The notes under the pieces: generated by a model
The model's input: only the letters and a program-made list of their open reading frames with translations
The model's database searches: none
Told to the model about the DNA's origin: nothing
Shown: piece by piece, positions 8,001 through 16,663 of the stretch
How the letters are laid out: every line of letters begins with the position of its first letter
How positions within the stretch are numbered: the stretch's first letter is position 1
Origin: Paludibacter propionicigenes WB4
GTDB taxonomy: Bacteria; Bacteroidota; Bacteroidia; Bacteroidales; Paludibacteraceae
Direction of reading: 5' to 3'
Length of the DNA: 64,000 nucleotides
NCBI RefSeq assembly: GCF_000183135.1
Contig: NC_014734.1
Coordinates: 248,001-312,000 of the forward strand
Translations under genes and position numbers: made by a program

Positions 8001-10484
8001 ATGGCACCAAAGAAACCCATAAAAACCATCCCCAAACCAGAACCAAAGGCTGCTTCAAAAAAAGAAAGTAAGCCAAGAGATCCCAATGAACCGGGTTTTG
8101 GCGTAAGACTGAAAAACTTCCTGACTGATGAGCGTACCCGCATTGTAATGGGAATTGCAGTGTTGATAGGTGTTTTGTTTCTACTGGTGTCGTTCGTTTC
8201 TTATTTCTTTTTTGCGTATGTCGATCAGAGTAAGATGGAGCTCAGTTGGGGCGAATTGCAAAAGATGCGTTCCGATATTCAGAATTGGGGATCGGTGTTA
8301 GGCGCCATATTGTCGGATACGTTTTTACGTCGCGGCTACGGAATAGCCTCGTTTGCACTGATTTATTTCGGAACTATAATCGGGTTACGATTACTTACAG
8401 CAAAGGTTACTCCGGTTTGGAAAGCGTTTTTTCATACCTGCTTTTGGCTGGTCTGGTTTTCTACTTTGCTCGGTTTTGTGTTGATTCCGTTTACCGACAG
8501 CTATACATTTTCATTCTCGCCGGGTGGTGAGCAGGGCGACGAAGTGAGCCGCTGGCTGATTTCCTATGTGGGAAACTCCGGAACTTTGATGATTTTAATC
8601 GGGTCGTTTCTTATTTATGCGATTGTTTCCTCTAAGAAAACGATTCCTTTTCTCAAAGGTCTATTTAAACGTAAACCTAAAGATGCTGAAATAGCTGCTG
8701 AGCCTGAACTGGAATTTTCCGAAGAATCAGATGAATATGAATCAGAAGCTACCGTGGCGGTGGGAACTGAAATTATACCCGAAGACTGGATTGTAAAAGG
8801 CAATGAAAGCGATGAGGAACTTGTCATCGAAACTCCTGAACCTGAAAAGAACGATGTGCTTTTTGAAATTCAACAGCCCGAAGCTAATGAGGAGGTTAGA
8901 ACGGCAGAAGATGAAGAGTCCGGTTTGACTAACGACGATAATGAAGACCCTTTTTACAATGTGGCCAAGTTAGGTAAATACGATCCCACACTTGATTTGT
9001 CGCATTATACTCCTCCTACACTTGATTTGCTCAAAGTGTATGGTACCGACAATGATACGCAGATAGACATGGTGGAGCAAAATGCCAATAAAGATCGTAT
9101 TATCAAAACATTGCAAAACTACGGAATCGAGATAGAAACAATTAAAGCAACTGTCGGTCCAACTATCACGTTGTACGAAATTGTGCCGAAAGCAGGTGTG
9201 CGTATTTCCAAAATCCGTAATCTGGAGTATGATATTATGCTTAGTCTGGCGGCTACCGGTATTCGTATCATAGCGCCTATTCCGGGCAAAGGTACCATCG
9301 GTATAGAGGTGCCAAACTCCGATCCGCAGGTAGTTTCGATGCATTCGATAATCGCTTCCAAAAAATTCCAGGAGTCTAAGTTTGAACTTCCCGTAGCTTT
9401 TGGACGCACCATTACCAATGATATATTCATGGTCGATTTGGCTAAAATGCCTCACTTGCTTGTGGCGGGTGCAACTGGACAAGGTAAATCTGTAGGTTTG
9501 AACGCCATTATTACTTCCTTACTTTATAAAAAGCATCCGTCACAGTTGAAACTTGTGTTGGTAGATCCGAAGAAGGTAGAGTTTAATATTTACGGAGACA
9601 TTGAGAAGCACTTTCTGGCAAAATTACCCGATGGGGATGATGCCATTATTACGGATACAAGTAAGGTGGTTGAAACACTAAACTCGCTTTGTAAGGAGAT
9701 GGATGACCGATATGATCTGCTTAAAAAAGCGCATGTCCGAAACATTAAGGAGTATAACGAGAAGTTCTTTGTTCGTCATTTAAATCCGGAGAAAGGACAC
9801 CGGTTTTTGCCATATATCGTGGTGATTGTAGATGAGTTCGGAGATTTGATTATGACTGCCGGAAAAGAAGTGGAAATGCCGATTGCCCGTATTGCCCAGC
9901 TCGCTCGTGCGGTAGGAATTCACATGATTATTGCCACGCAACGTCCGTCCGTTAATATCATTACCGGTGTTATCAAAGCCAATTTCCCGGCGCGTGTAGC
10001 ATTCCGCGTATCGTCTATGATTGACTCGCGCACTATTCTCGATTCTCCGGGAGCAAATCAACTGGTGGGTAGGGGTGATATGCTTTTCTCGCAGGGAAAT
10101 GATCTGACGCGCGTTCAGTGCGCTTTTGTAGATACTCCCGAGGTAGAAAATATCGTACATCATATTACCCAGCAGCAGGCATATCCAACGGCATTTTATT
10201 TGCCTGAATATGTCGGGGTAGAAGGCGAAGGAATAGATGCAAGCTCGGTGGATATGAGTAAGCGCGATCCTCTTTTTGAAGAGGCTGCCCGCTTAATTGT
10301 GGCTAATCAGCAGGGATCTACATCGCTCATTCAACGTAAATTTTCAATTGGTTATAATCGTGCGGGTCGTATTGTTGATCAGTTAGAAGTGGTTGGTATT
10401 ATCGGACCTTTCGAAGGAAGTAAAGCCCGTCAGGTACTGGTGATGGACGATTACCATTTGGAACAGATTTTGAAGAACTTATAG
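8001..10484 (+). CDS. ftsK: DNA translocase FtsK/SpoIIIE
   Basis: A septal membrane-anchored, ATP-driven DNA pump that moves chromosome termini and activates XerCD dimer resolution. The 827-residue protein has an N-terminal membrane domain with about four transmembrane segments (roughly residues 45-210), an acidic linker (about 225-310) and the RecA-like motor with Walker A GATGQGKS at 490-497 and Walker B VIVDEFGD near 607-614. The C-terminal winged-helix gamma domain (about 765-827, ending at the typical RQVLVMDDYHLEQIL) recognises KOPS. All parts are present. It probably shares a transcript with the LolA-like gene 45 bp downstream. Confidence 0.96.
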   Translation: MAPKKPIKTIPKPEPKAASKKESKPRDPNEPGFGVRLKNFLTDERTRIVMGIAVLIGVLFLLVSFVSYFFFAYVDQSKMELSWGELQKMRSDIQNWGSVLGAILSDTFLRRGYGIASFALIYFGTIIGLRLLTAKVTPVWKAFFHTCFWLVWFSTLLGFVLIPFTDSYTFSFSPGGEQGDEVSRWLISYVGNSGTLMILIGSFLIYAIVSSKKTIPFLKGLFKRKPKDAEIAAEPELEFSEESDEYESEATVAVGTEIIPEDWIVKGNESDEELVIETPEPEKNDVLFEIQQPEANEEVRTAEDEESGLTNDDNEDPFYNVAKLGKYDPTLDLSHYTPPTLDLLKVYGTDNDTQIDMVEQNANKDRIIKTLQNYGIEIETIKATVGPTITLYEIVPKAGVRISKIRNLEYDIMLSLAATGIRIIAPIPGKGTIGIEVPNSDPQVVSMHSIIASKKFQESKFELPVAFGRTITNDIFMVDLAKMPHLLVAGATGQGKSVGLNAIITSLLYKKHPSQLKLVLVDPKKVEFNIYGDIEKHFLAKLPDGDDAIITDTSKVVETLNSLCKEMDDRYDLLKKAHVRNIKEYNEKFFVRHLNPEKGHRFLPYIVVIVDEFGDLIMTAGKEVEMPIARIAQLARAVGIHMIIATQRPSVNIITGVIKANFPARVAFRVSSMIDSRTILDSPGANQLVGRGDMLFSQGNDLTRVQCAFVDTPEVENIVHHITQQQAYPTAFYLPEYVGVEGEGIDASSVDMSKRDPLFEEAARLIVANQQGSTSLIQRKFSIGYNRAGRIVDQLEVVGIIGPFEGSKARQVLVMDDYHLEQILKNL

Positions 10485-10529
10485 TTTATTATCATCTCAA
10501 CAATTATCACTATTCAACAATATAGTATT

Positions 10530-11171
10530 ATGCTTAAAAAAATAATTTTCTCAATTGCCATTCTGGTTTTATCAGCTCAGTTAAGCGTAGCTCAGAATAA
10601 TCCGCAAGCTGAAAAAATCCTGACCGATTTACTGGTAATGGCTAAAACAAATGCCATCAAAACTAATTTCAAACTAATAGCTACCGATAAAAACAACCTT
10701 CAGGGCTTGGCTTCGAGCGGTGTGTTTACACTGAAGGGAGCAAAGTTTGTGCTCGAAATGAGCGATATGAAAGTCTGGTTTGATGGAAAAACTCAATGGG
10801 CTTGGGTGGAACAAAATAATGAGGTTTCGATAACCGAGCCATCCGAAAAAGAACTTGCTGAAACAAACCCCATGGCTATCCTGTCGGGTTTCAAATCAAA
10901 ATGTACGATTAAGTTTTCTGCAAAAGCAAAATCGGCTCAGAACTATTGCATAGAAATGCTCCCAAAAGCAGGAAGTAAGGATATTATCAAGATAGAAGTT
11001 CAGGTAAATAAAGCCTCAGGAGGGCTGTCTTCTATCAAACTGTCGAATAAAAACGGAACCAGTTCATTGCTTGTCTTGAGCAATTTCAAAAAAGGAATAG
11101 CGGCTGCCGATAATATCTTTGTTTTCAATGCGGCAAAACACAAAGGTGTATCTGTTAATGATCTAAGATAG
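10530..11171 (+). CDS. LolA-like outer-membrane lipoprotein carrier protein
   Basis: A periplasmic protein of the LolA fold, expected to carry lipoproteins or other lipids from the inner to the outer membrane. It has a clear signal peptide (residues 1-21, cleavage after SVA) and then 190 residues with the beta-rich LolA pattern (GVFTLKGAKFVLEM, DGKTQWAWVEQNNEVSITEPSEKE). In Bacteroidota a LolA-like gene commonly follows ftsK, as here. LolB was not seen. Family assignment is good; the cargo is not shown. Confidence 0.85.
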   Translation: MLKKIIFSIAILVLSAQLSVAQNNPQAEKILTDLLVMAKTNAIKTNFKLIATDKNNLQGLASSGVFTLKGAKFVLEMSDMKVWFDGKTQWAWVEQNNEVSITEPSEKELAETNPMAILSGFKSKCTIKFSAKAKSAQNYCIEMLPKAGSKDIIKIEVQVNKASGGLSSIKLSNKNGTSSLLVLSNFKKGIAAADNIFVFNAAKHKGVSVNDLR

Positions 11172-11265
11172 TTTTTTTCTGGAAAATTCAATGTGATATG
11201 TCTATTGAATTTATAAATACCGCTATAGAATCTTCATTATCATCATACATAAAACCTTTTGATGT

Positions 11266-11273
11266 TATATTTG
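11266..11273 (+). promoter_or_regulatory. -7 box upstream of trxB
   Basis: TATATTTG matches TAnnTTTG, 39 bp upstream of the trxB start. No clear TTG at -33. Confidence 0.4.
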
Positions 11274-11311
11274 TTTGACAATTAAATTCTCACAAAAAAC
11301 GATTTAAATAT

Positions 11312-12253
11312 ATGAACGAAAAAGTACGTTGCCTTATTATTGGCTCAGGTCCTGCAGGATATACTGCTGCAATTTATGCTTCACGCGCTAATCTTTCGCC
11401 CGTTTTGTACGAAGGTATGCAACCCGGCGGACAACTAACAACTACCACCGAAGTAGAAAATTTTCCGGGATATCCATCGGGTACAACCGGCACGGAATTG
11501 ATGGAAGACCTGAAAAAACAAGCTGAACGTTTCGGAGCCGATATTCGTTTTGGTGCGGCTACAGCTACCGATTTGTCTGCTGCACCTTACAAGGTGACTA
11601 TTGATGGAGAGAAGGTTATTGAAGCCGAAACCATCATTATTTCAACCGGTGCTACTGCTAAATACCTGGGATTGCCCGATGAACAAAAATATGCAGGTTC
11701 GGGCGTGTCGGCTTGTGCTACCTGTGACGGCTTTTTCTACCGGAAGCTTACAGTAGCAGTTGTTGGTGGCGGTGATACAGCTTGCGAGGAAGCAACTTAC
11801 CTGGCCGGATTGGCAAGTAAAGTGTATCTTATTGTGCGTAAAAACTTTTTGCGTGCTTCTAAAATTATGCAGGAAAGAGTGTTGAGCAATCCGAAGATTG
11901 AAGTGCTTTTTGAACACGAAACACTGGGACTCACCGGCGAAAACGTGGTACAGGGAGCTGATCTGGTAAAACGCCGCGGACAGTCCGATGAGGAAAAGGT
12001 TCATATTGATATCGATGGTTTCTTTTTGGCAATCGGCCACAAACCTAATTCGGACATTTTCAAACCATGGATTGAGACTGACGAAGTTGGTTATATTAAA
12101 ACTATTCCCGGTACACCACGTACCAATGTGTCAGGCGTTTTTGCGGCCGGTGATGTGTCTGATCCTCATTATCGTCAGGCTATTACAGCTGCCGGAACGG
12201 GTTGTCAGGCTGCCATCGAAGCCGAACGATATTTATCGGAAAAGGGCTTGTAA
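11312..12253 (+). CDS. trxB: Thioredoxin-disulfide reductase
   Basis: This FAD enzyme passes electrons from NADPH to thioredoxin. The 313-residue protein shows the FAD-binding GSGPAG at 11-16, the redox-active CATC at C135-C138, the NADPH-binding GGGDTACEEA near 152-161 and the second FAD contact AAGDVSDPHYRQ near the C-terminus. It is complete and of low-molecular-weight bacterial type. It stands as a single gene, with its own -7 box upstream and a strong terminator downstream. Confidence 0.97.
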   Translation: MNEKVRCLIIGSGPAGYTAAIYASRANLSPVLYEGMQPGGQLTTTTEVENFPGYPSGTTGTELMEDLKKQAERFGADIRFGAATATDLSAAPYKVTIDGEKVIEAETIIISTGATAKYLGLPDEQKYAGSGVSACATCDGFFYRKLTVAVVGGGDTACEEATYLAGLASKVYLIVRKNFLRASKIMQERVLSNPKIEVLFEHETLGLTGENVVQGADLVKRRGQSDEEKVHIDIDGFFLAIGHKPNSDIFKPWIETDEVGYIKTIPGTPRTNVSGVFAAGDVSDPHYRQAITAAGTGCQAAIEAERYLSEKGL

Positions 12254-12272
12254 AACAACATATATTAATTTT

Positions 12273-12306
12273 AAACGGGATGTCGGTTTAGGCATCCCGT
12301 TTTTTG
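12273..12306 (+). terminator. Intrinsic terminator of trxB
   Basis: AAACGGGATG (12273-12282) and CATCCCGTTT (12293-12302) form a perfect 10-bp stem followed by a T run, 20 bp after the trxB stop codon. Confidence 0.92.
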
Positions 12307-12475
12307 TTTGTCTGTACTATTCTCTCAGGGTTTCATTGTGCTCATTTCAATTACTTTCCGATGTTTTTTATACTCATCAATTCATTCTCAAAGTTGGTAA
12401 GGAGTATTTTAAAATATCCTTTTCATTTTGGCGGTTTTTTTGTACTTTTGTGCGATTAAAACTAAAAACACCTCT

Positions 12476-12988
12476 ATGCAACCCAATATTGCAAAATCGG
12501 CTTTACACAATTTCCATTTTATCGGACTATTGTTGTCTGCTAAGTTTATTCTTTCTACTCAACGATATGAGATTTTGGCTATGATAGCCATTTTTATTTC
12601 GGTTATGGTAATTTTTATGCTTTTCAGAACCAGTCTTCATTTCAGGGAAACCGAATGCGAGGGTTTTATCTCTTATTGGAAAGCTTTCAGGTATATTTTT
12701 CTGATCTATTTATTTGGCTCTGTCGTGATGTCGATGGTTGTGCTTATTTACACAAGTCTTATTGATACTAAGTATTTAGCATATATGCTTGATACTATAT
12801 TGAAAGCATATGAAAGTATGAACCTCTCAATAGACAATAATACTCATAAAGCTATGCAGATTATTTATACTCCAATTCCGTTTTCCATACTGAATATCTT
12901 TGCAAGTGCTTTTGCCGGTGCATTTTGGGCATTAATTATGGCATTTTTCGTTAGAAAGAAGTCAAATGATTTGTTTGATCAACAGTAA
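12476..12988 (+). CDS. DUF4199 membrane protein
   Basis: A 170-residue protein with four hydrophobic segments and a long soluble loop between the third and fourth; the pattern ECEGFISYWKAFRYIFLIYL matches DUF4199, a Bacteroidota family of unknown function. The frame is open upstream to a TTG at 12428, but the ATG at 12476 (MQPNIAKSAL) gives the usual N-terminus. DUF4199 genes are typically found directly upstream of a dolichol-phosphate-mannose-type glycosyltransferase, as here (51 bp), which hints at a joint role at the membrane. Confidence 0.82.
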   Translation: MQPNIAKSALHNFHFIGLLLSAKFILSTQRYEILAMIAIFISVMVIFMLFRTSLHFRETECEGFISYWKAFRYIFLIYLFGSVVMSMVVLIYTSLIDTKYLAYMLDTILKAYESMNLSIDNNTHKAMQIIYTPIPFSILNIFASAFAGAFWALIMAFFVRKKSNDLFDQQ

Positions 12989-13039
12989 TTGCCGGTATAT
13001 ATTAGCTTTTTCTAATAAGAACATGAAACTAAATTAAAT

Positions 13040-13990
13040 ATGGATATTTCAATAGTTGTGCCGTTGTATAATGAAGACGAGTCGCTCCCAAAATTGTTTG
13101 AGTGGATAGAGCGCGTCATGAATGAAAATAAATATAGCTATGAAGTTATTTTTGTAAATGATGGAAGCACAGACAAATCGTGGGAGGTTATTGAATCGCT
13201 TCAGAAACAATCGGCGAATGTAAGAGGAATAAAATTCCGTCATAACTATGGAAAATCTCCGGCTTTGTATTGTGGATTTCGTGCTGCCAAAGGCGATGTG
13301 GTTATTACCATGGATGCCGATCTACAGGATAGCCCTGATGAAATACCGGAATTGTTCTCAATGATTAAAAATGGGAATTATGATTTAGTGTCGGGTTGGA
13401 AAAAGAAACGCTATGACTCTAAGCTTACAAAGAATATCCCTTCAAAAATATACAATGCTACGGCTCGCAAAGTGACCGGACTCAATCTGCACGATATGAA
13501 CTGCGGTTTGAAAGCCTATCGCAATGAGGTGATTAAGAATATAGAAGTGTACGGCGAAATGCATCGTTACATTCCTTTCTTAGCTAAAAATGCAGGATTT
13601 ACCAGCATTGGCGAAAAAGTAGTTGAACACCGCAAACGGCAGTTTGGTGAAACAAAATTCGGATTGAACCGTTTTGTAAATGGCTACCTCGATTTGATGA
13701 CACTTTGGTTTTTGTCAAAGTTCGGGAAGAAACCGATGCATTTTTTTGGATTATACGGCACTTTGATGTTCTTGCTTGGTTTTCTTGCAGTTATAGCTGT
13801 TGGAGTGAATAAGCTTATAGCTATAATTGAGAATGTGAAAGTATCGCTGGTAACCGATAGTCCTTACTTTTATCTGGCTATGTTGGCCATGGTTTTAGGA
13901 ACGCAATTATTTTTGGCCGGTTTTGTGGGCGAAATAGTGGCGCGAAATTCTACGGAACGGAATAATTACCAGATAGAAAAAGAAATTTAA
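13040..13990 (+). CDS. Family 2 glycosyltransferase, polyprenyl-phosphate sugar transferase type
   Basis: A GT2 enzyme of the DPM1/GtrB/ArnC class, which transfers a sugar from a nucleotide donor to undecaprenyl phosphate on the cytoplasmic face. The GT-A domain (about residues 1-225) starts MDISIVVPLYNEDESL and has the metal-binding DAD in ITMDADLQDSPDE. Two C-terminal transmembrane segments (about 233-260 and 275-300) complete the 316-residue GtrB-like layout. It is followed 10 bp later by crcB, so the genes from 12476 to 16607 may be one transcript. The sugar is unknown. Confidence 0.9.
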   Translation: MDISIVVPLYNEDESLPKLFEWIERVMNENKYSYEVIFVNDGSTDKSWEVIESLQKQSANVRGIKFRHNYGKSPALYCGFRAAKGDVVITMDADLQDSPDEIPELFSMIKNGNYDLVSGWKKKRYDSKLTKNIPSKIYNATARKVTGLNLHDMNCGLKAYRNEVIKNIEVYGEMHRYIPFLAKNAGFTSIGEKVVEHRKRQFGETKFGLNRFVNGYLDLMTLWFLSKFGKKPMHFFGLYGTLMFLLGFLAVIAVGVNKLIAIIENVKVSLVTDSPYFYLAMLAMVLGTQLFLAGFVGEIVARNSTERNNYQIEKEI

Positions 13991-14000
13991 ACCCGTTGGA

Positions 14001-14372
14001 ATGAAACAGTTGTTAATCGTTGGATTGGGTGGCGCTATTGGAAGTATTGCCCGGTTTCTGGTTTCGAAGCTAAATTTGCACTGGCATTTTTTGTCGATAC
14101 CAATGGGAACGCTGACGGTTAATGTTTTGGGAAGTTTGCTTATCGGTTTTATAGCAGGGGTTTCTGCCAGAACCGAAGTTATTTCGCCAAGTATGCGTTT
14201 GTTTCTGATGGTTGGTATTTGCGGAGGTTTCACTACCTTCTCGTCATTTACCAACGAAAACCTGACTTTGATGCAGAATGGTCAGTTTTTATCGGTATTA
14301 CTCTATACGGGTTTTAGTATATTCTTTGGGTTTTTAGCAGTTTATTTGGGATATGTAGCTTCAAATTTATAG
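14001..14372 (+). CDS. crcB: Fluoride channel CrcB/Fluc
   Basis: Fluc proteins are dimeric fluoride-selective channels that lower cytoplasmic fluoride. The 123-residue protein has four transmembrane segments and the family signatures GGAIGSIARF near the N-terminus, GTLTVNVLGSLLIGF (with the conserved pore Asn) near residues 35-50 and GGFTTFSSF near 76-84. A single crcB is present, fitting a homodimeric antiparallel channel. I see no fluoride riboswitch; the gene lies only 10 bp after the glycosyltransferase. Confidence 0.93.
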   Translation: MKQLLIVGLGGAIGSIARFLVSKLNLHWHFLSIPMGTLTVNVLGSLLIGFIAGVSARTEVISPSMRLFLMVGICGGFTTFSSFTNENLTLMQNGQFLSVLLYTGFSIFFGFLAVYLGYVASNL

Positions 14373-14376
14373 TAAC

Positions 14377-14733
14377 ATGAATTCAACCGGAAATAGTATT
14401 TTGAAATTCTATGCCAGCAGTACGGATAGAATTGGTCTCGATTTGCTGTACGAGTATCTGGTTACGACGGCAAAGAAGAGCGGCATAAAAGGTGTTACTG
14501 TTTATCGGGGCATAATGGGATACGGTCAAAGCAGTACTGAAATCAGTTCGACAAGATTTTGGGAACTGACCGAGAAACTTCCGGTAGTAATAGAGATGAT
14601 AGATAAAACTGAGGTTTTGGAAGCATTTTACAAATCGATTGAAAATGAACTGTTGTCGATACCGAAGGGTTGCCTTATAACTATGCAGCCCATTGATATA
14701 AAACTTTTGAAAACCGGAACTTCGAATAAATAA
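14377..14733 (+). CDS. DUF190 protein associated with CrcB
   Basis: A 118-residue soluble protein of the DUF190 family (PII-like ferredoxin fold), recognised by LLYEYLVTTAKKSGIKGVTVYRGIMGYG. DUF190 genes are often next to or fused with crcB, so a role in fluoride response is likely but unproven. The start is 2 bp after the crcB stop, indicating tight co-translation. No catalytic motif is evident. Confidence 0.85.
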   Translation: MNSTGNSILKFYASSTDRIGLDLLYEYLVTTAKKSGIKGVTVYRGIMGYGQSSTEISSTRFWELTEKLPVVIEMIDKTEVLEAFYKSIENELLSIPKGCLITMQPIDIKLLKTGTSNK

Positions 14734-14757
14734 TTGGATTAATTATAAAAGAGCAGT

Positions 14758-15279
14758 ATGGAAATCATGGATATTCTCAAAATATTATTGCCGGCAATAC
14801 TTGTTTTGTTGACAGCTTATTTGTTGATAGACAGACTGCTAAAGAACGAAGATAAACGTCGCAATTTCGAACTGCGAAAAGACGTAGTTAATACTTTGAC
14901 GCCCATTAGACTGCGGGCATACGAACGCTTAATCCTTGTATTGGAACGAACCACTCCTTCCACTCTCATTGTAAGTGTGGCTAAACCCGGTATGACTAAT
15001 CTGGAACTCCAAACTCAGCTGTTGGCTTCAATTCGGCAGGAGTTTTCACATAACTTATCGCAACAAATTTATGTAAGCAACGAAATATGGGTTCATATTC
15101 GTGCTACGCAGGAGAGTTTACTGAGGTTAGTAAACTCTTGTGCCTCAAAATGCAATCCGGCTAATTCGGCTTCGGAACTGGCTGAGATGATTATTCAGGT
15201 TTACGATACCAGTGAACGTACTCCAACTGAACTAGCCATTGATAAACTTAAAAATGAGGTTCAAAACTATTTGTCCTAA
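14758..15279 (+). CDS. Single-pass membrane protein, DUF7935-like
   Basis: A 173-residue protein with one N-terminal transmembrane helix (about residues 6-24) and a long mostly helical cytoplasmic domain (TPIRLRAYERLILVLERTTP; LRLVNSCAS). It resembles a conserved Bacteroidota family named DUF7935, for which no function is known. It lies in the gene string from the glycosyltransferase to the DUF6048 gene. Confidence 0.65.
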   Translation: MEIMDILKILLPAILVLLTAYLLIDRLLKNEDKRRNFELRKDVVNTLTPIRLRAYERLILVLERTTPSTLIVSVAKPGMTNLELQTQLLASIRQEFSHNLSQQIYVSNEIWVHIRATQESLLRLVNSCASKCNPANSASELAEMIIQVYDTSERTPTELAIDKLKNEVQNYLS

Positions 15280-15304
15280 CGGAAATGTATTTGAAAGAAA
15301 ATAA

Positions 15305-15865
15305 ATGAAAAAAACTCAATATATTATATTCATCCTTTGCCTGTTTGTCGGTTTCTCGTGTGCAGTGGATGAAAGTTGCAGAACCAATCGGACGGTGTTG
15401 ATGAATGTGGGAATGTATCACGTGACTAAAAACACCCTGACTAGAACTTCTACATCCATGGTTCTCGACAGCTTGACGGTGAGGGGACTGAAATATGATA
15501 AAGCTTTAAATAAATATGTTTATGTAGATTCGGTTTTATACAATAATGCTAAGGGGTTGAGCAAAATTAATTTGCCACTACAGAGCTTTGAGTCTAACTC
15601 AGTATATGAAATTGTTTTTAATGCAACTATTACTACACCGAATCCGCTTACCAATAAGGATGATATAGTAATTTATAAGAATAAAAAAGATACTTTTACC
15701 GTAGCGCATCAGAATATGGATAAATACTTATCGCTTGAGTGCGGGAGTATAAAAATTCATTCAGTAGATACTGTTTTGACAACCAATAATTTTATTGATT
15801 CACTAAGAATTACCAAACGCCAAGTAAATAACATCAATGTTGAAAATATTCAAATATACAAGTAG
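15305..15865 (+). CDS. DUF6452 lipoprotein
   Basis: A 186-residue predicted lipoprotein with signal peptide MKKTQYIIFILCLFVGFSC, the lipid-attachment cysteine being C19. The mature part begins with several cysteines and a beta-rich domain (RTVLMNVGMYHV, SLTVRGLKYD) matching DUF6452, a Bacteroidota family found beside DUF6048. Its 3' end overlaps the next gene by 29 nt, which suggests coupled translation and joint function at the outer membrane. Function unknown. Confidence 0.75.
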   Translation: MKKTQYIIFILCLFVGFSCAVDESCRTNRTVLMNVGMYHVTKNTLTRTSTSMVLDSLTVRGLKYDKALNKYVYVDSVLYNNAKGLSKINLPLQSFESNSVYEIVFNATITTPNPLTNKDDIVIYKNKKDTFTVAHQNMDKYLSLECGSIKIHSVDTVLTTNNFIDSLRITKRQVNNINVENIQIYK

Positions 15866-16607
15866 TTTGATTTTTTGCATGTTGATGGTTTATTCCGTAC
15901 AGGCACAGAAAATTAAAGTACAACAAAAGACTGTTTCAGATAGTATTCCCGTACCGTTTTTCAATGGAATTATTGTGGAGGGAGATGTAGCTTCTATTGT
16001 AGGTTCGGCTTTATCAAAAGGAGTAACTTACTCTTACGAGGGAGCTGTAAAAATAGACTTAAAACATAAGTTTTACCCAACTTTCGAGTTTGGTTATGCC
16101 GGTGCCGATAAGCTAACTGTTGATAACGTAGGCTTTAATACCAACGGAGTTTTTTGGCGAGGTGGTATCGATATTAATATGCTCAAACACAAGAAAGCTG
16201 CTAATGCTATAAACAGCATGCTTTTACTGGGAGTAAGGTTAGGGGTGTCCAATTTTAATTACAGCATAAGCAATGTAAACATCACTGACGAATATTGGGG
16301 TGGACCTGTACAGGCAATGAACTACAATAATTTATCTACAACGAAGGTCTGGCTTGAGCTTACCGCAGGAATTAGGGTAGAAGTGCTGAAAAATATATAC
16401 ATGGGTTGGACTATCAGAAATAAAAACCTGTTGACGTCTACTGCAGATGGAGCTGTTACACCCTGGTATATTCCGGGTTTCGGAACGAACAAAAGTTCTA
16501 ATTTGGGATTGAATTATACTATAGGATATAAATTTCAATTGCCATCAAAAAAGAAGAATACTGCTAAGCCCCCAACCGGTGAAGTAATTACAGCGAAAAA
16601 GAAATAA
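15837..16607 (+). CDS. DUF6048 outer-membrane beta-barrel-like protein
   Basis: A 256-residue exported protein. The signal peptide ends at VQAQ (about residue 24). The rest alternates hydrophobic and polar residues like a small beta barrel (FYPTFEFGYAGAD, AINSMLLLGVRLGVSNF, MYGWTIRN-type strands) and ends in a Lys-rich tail. It fits DUF6048, a Bacteroidota family of unknown role paired with the DUF6452 lipoprotein. The 29-nt overlap with that gene and the shared envelope location suggest an outer-membrane protein/lipoprotein complex (inference). Confidence 0.75.
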   Translation: MLKIFKYTSSLIFCMLMVYSVQAQKIKVQQKTVSDSIPVPFFNGIIVEGDVASIVGSALSKGVTYSYEGAVKIDLKHKFYPTFEFGYAGADKLTVDNVGFNTNGVFWRGGIDINMLKHKKAANAINSMLLLGVRLGVSNFNYSISNVNITDEYWGGPVQAMNYNNLSTTKVWLELTAGIRVEVLKNIYMGWTIRNKNLLTSTADGAVTPWYIPGFGTNKSSNLGLNYTIGYKFQLPSKKKNTAKPPTGEVITAKKK

Positions 16608-16663
16608 TTCGCTCATTGATTTGAAATTAAAATAAATTACAAACATAACCAATTTACAAACTT

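Noticed and set aside
11988-12584. 198-codon frame across the trxB end and terminator
   Set aside because: Runs through the trxB 3' end, its terminator and into the DUF4199 gene in another frame; composition of the product is not protein-like.
13991-14000. Fluoride riboswitch before crcB
   Set aside because: Only 10 bp separate the glycosyltransferase stop from crcB, and no fluoride aptamer motif is seen upstream.
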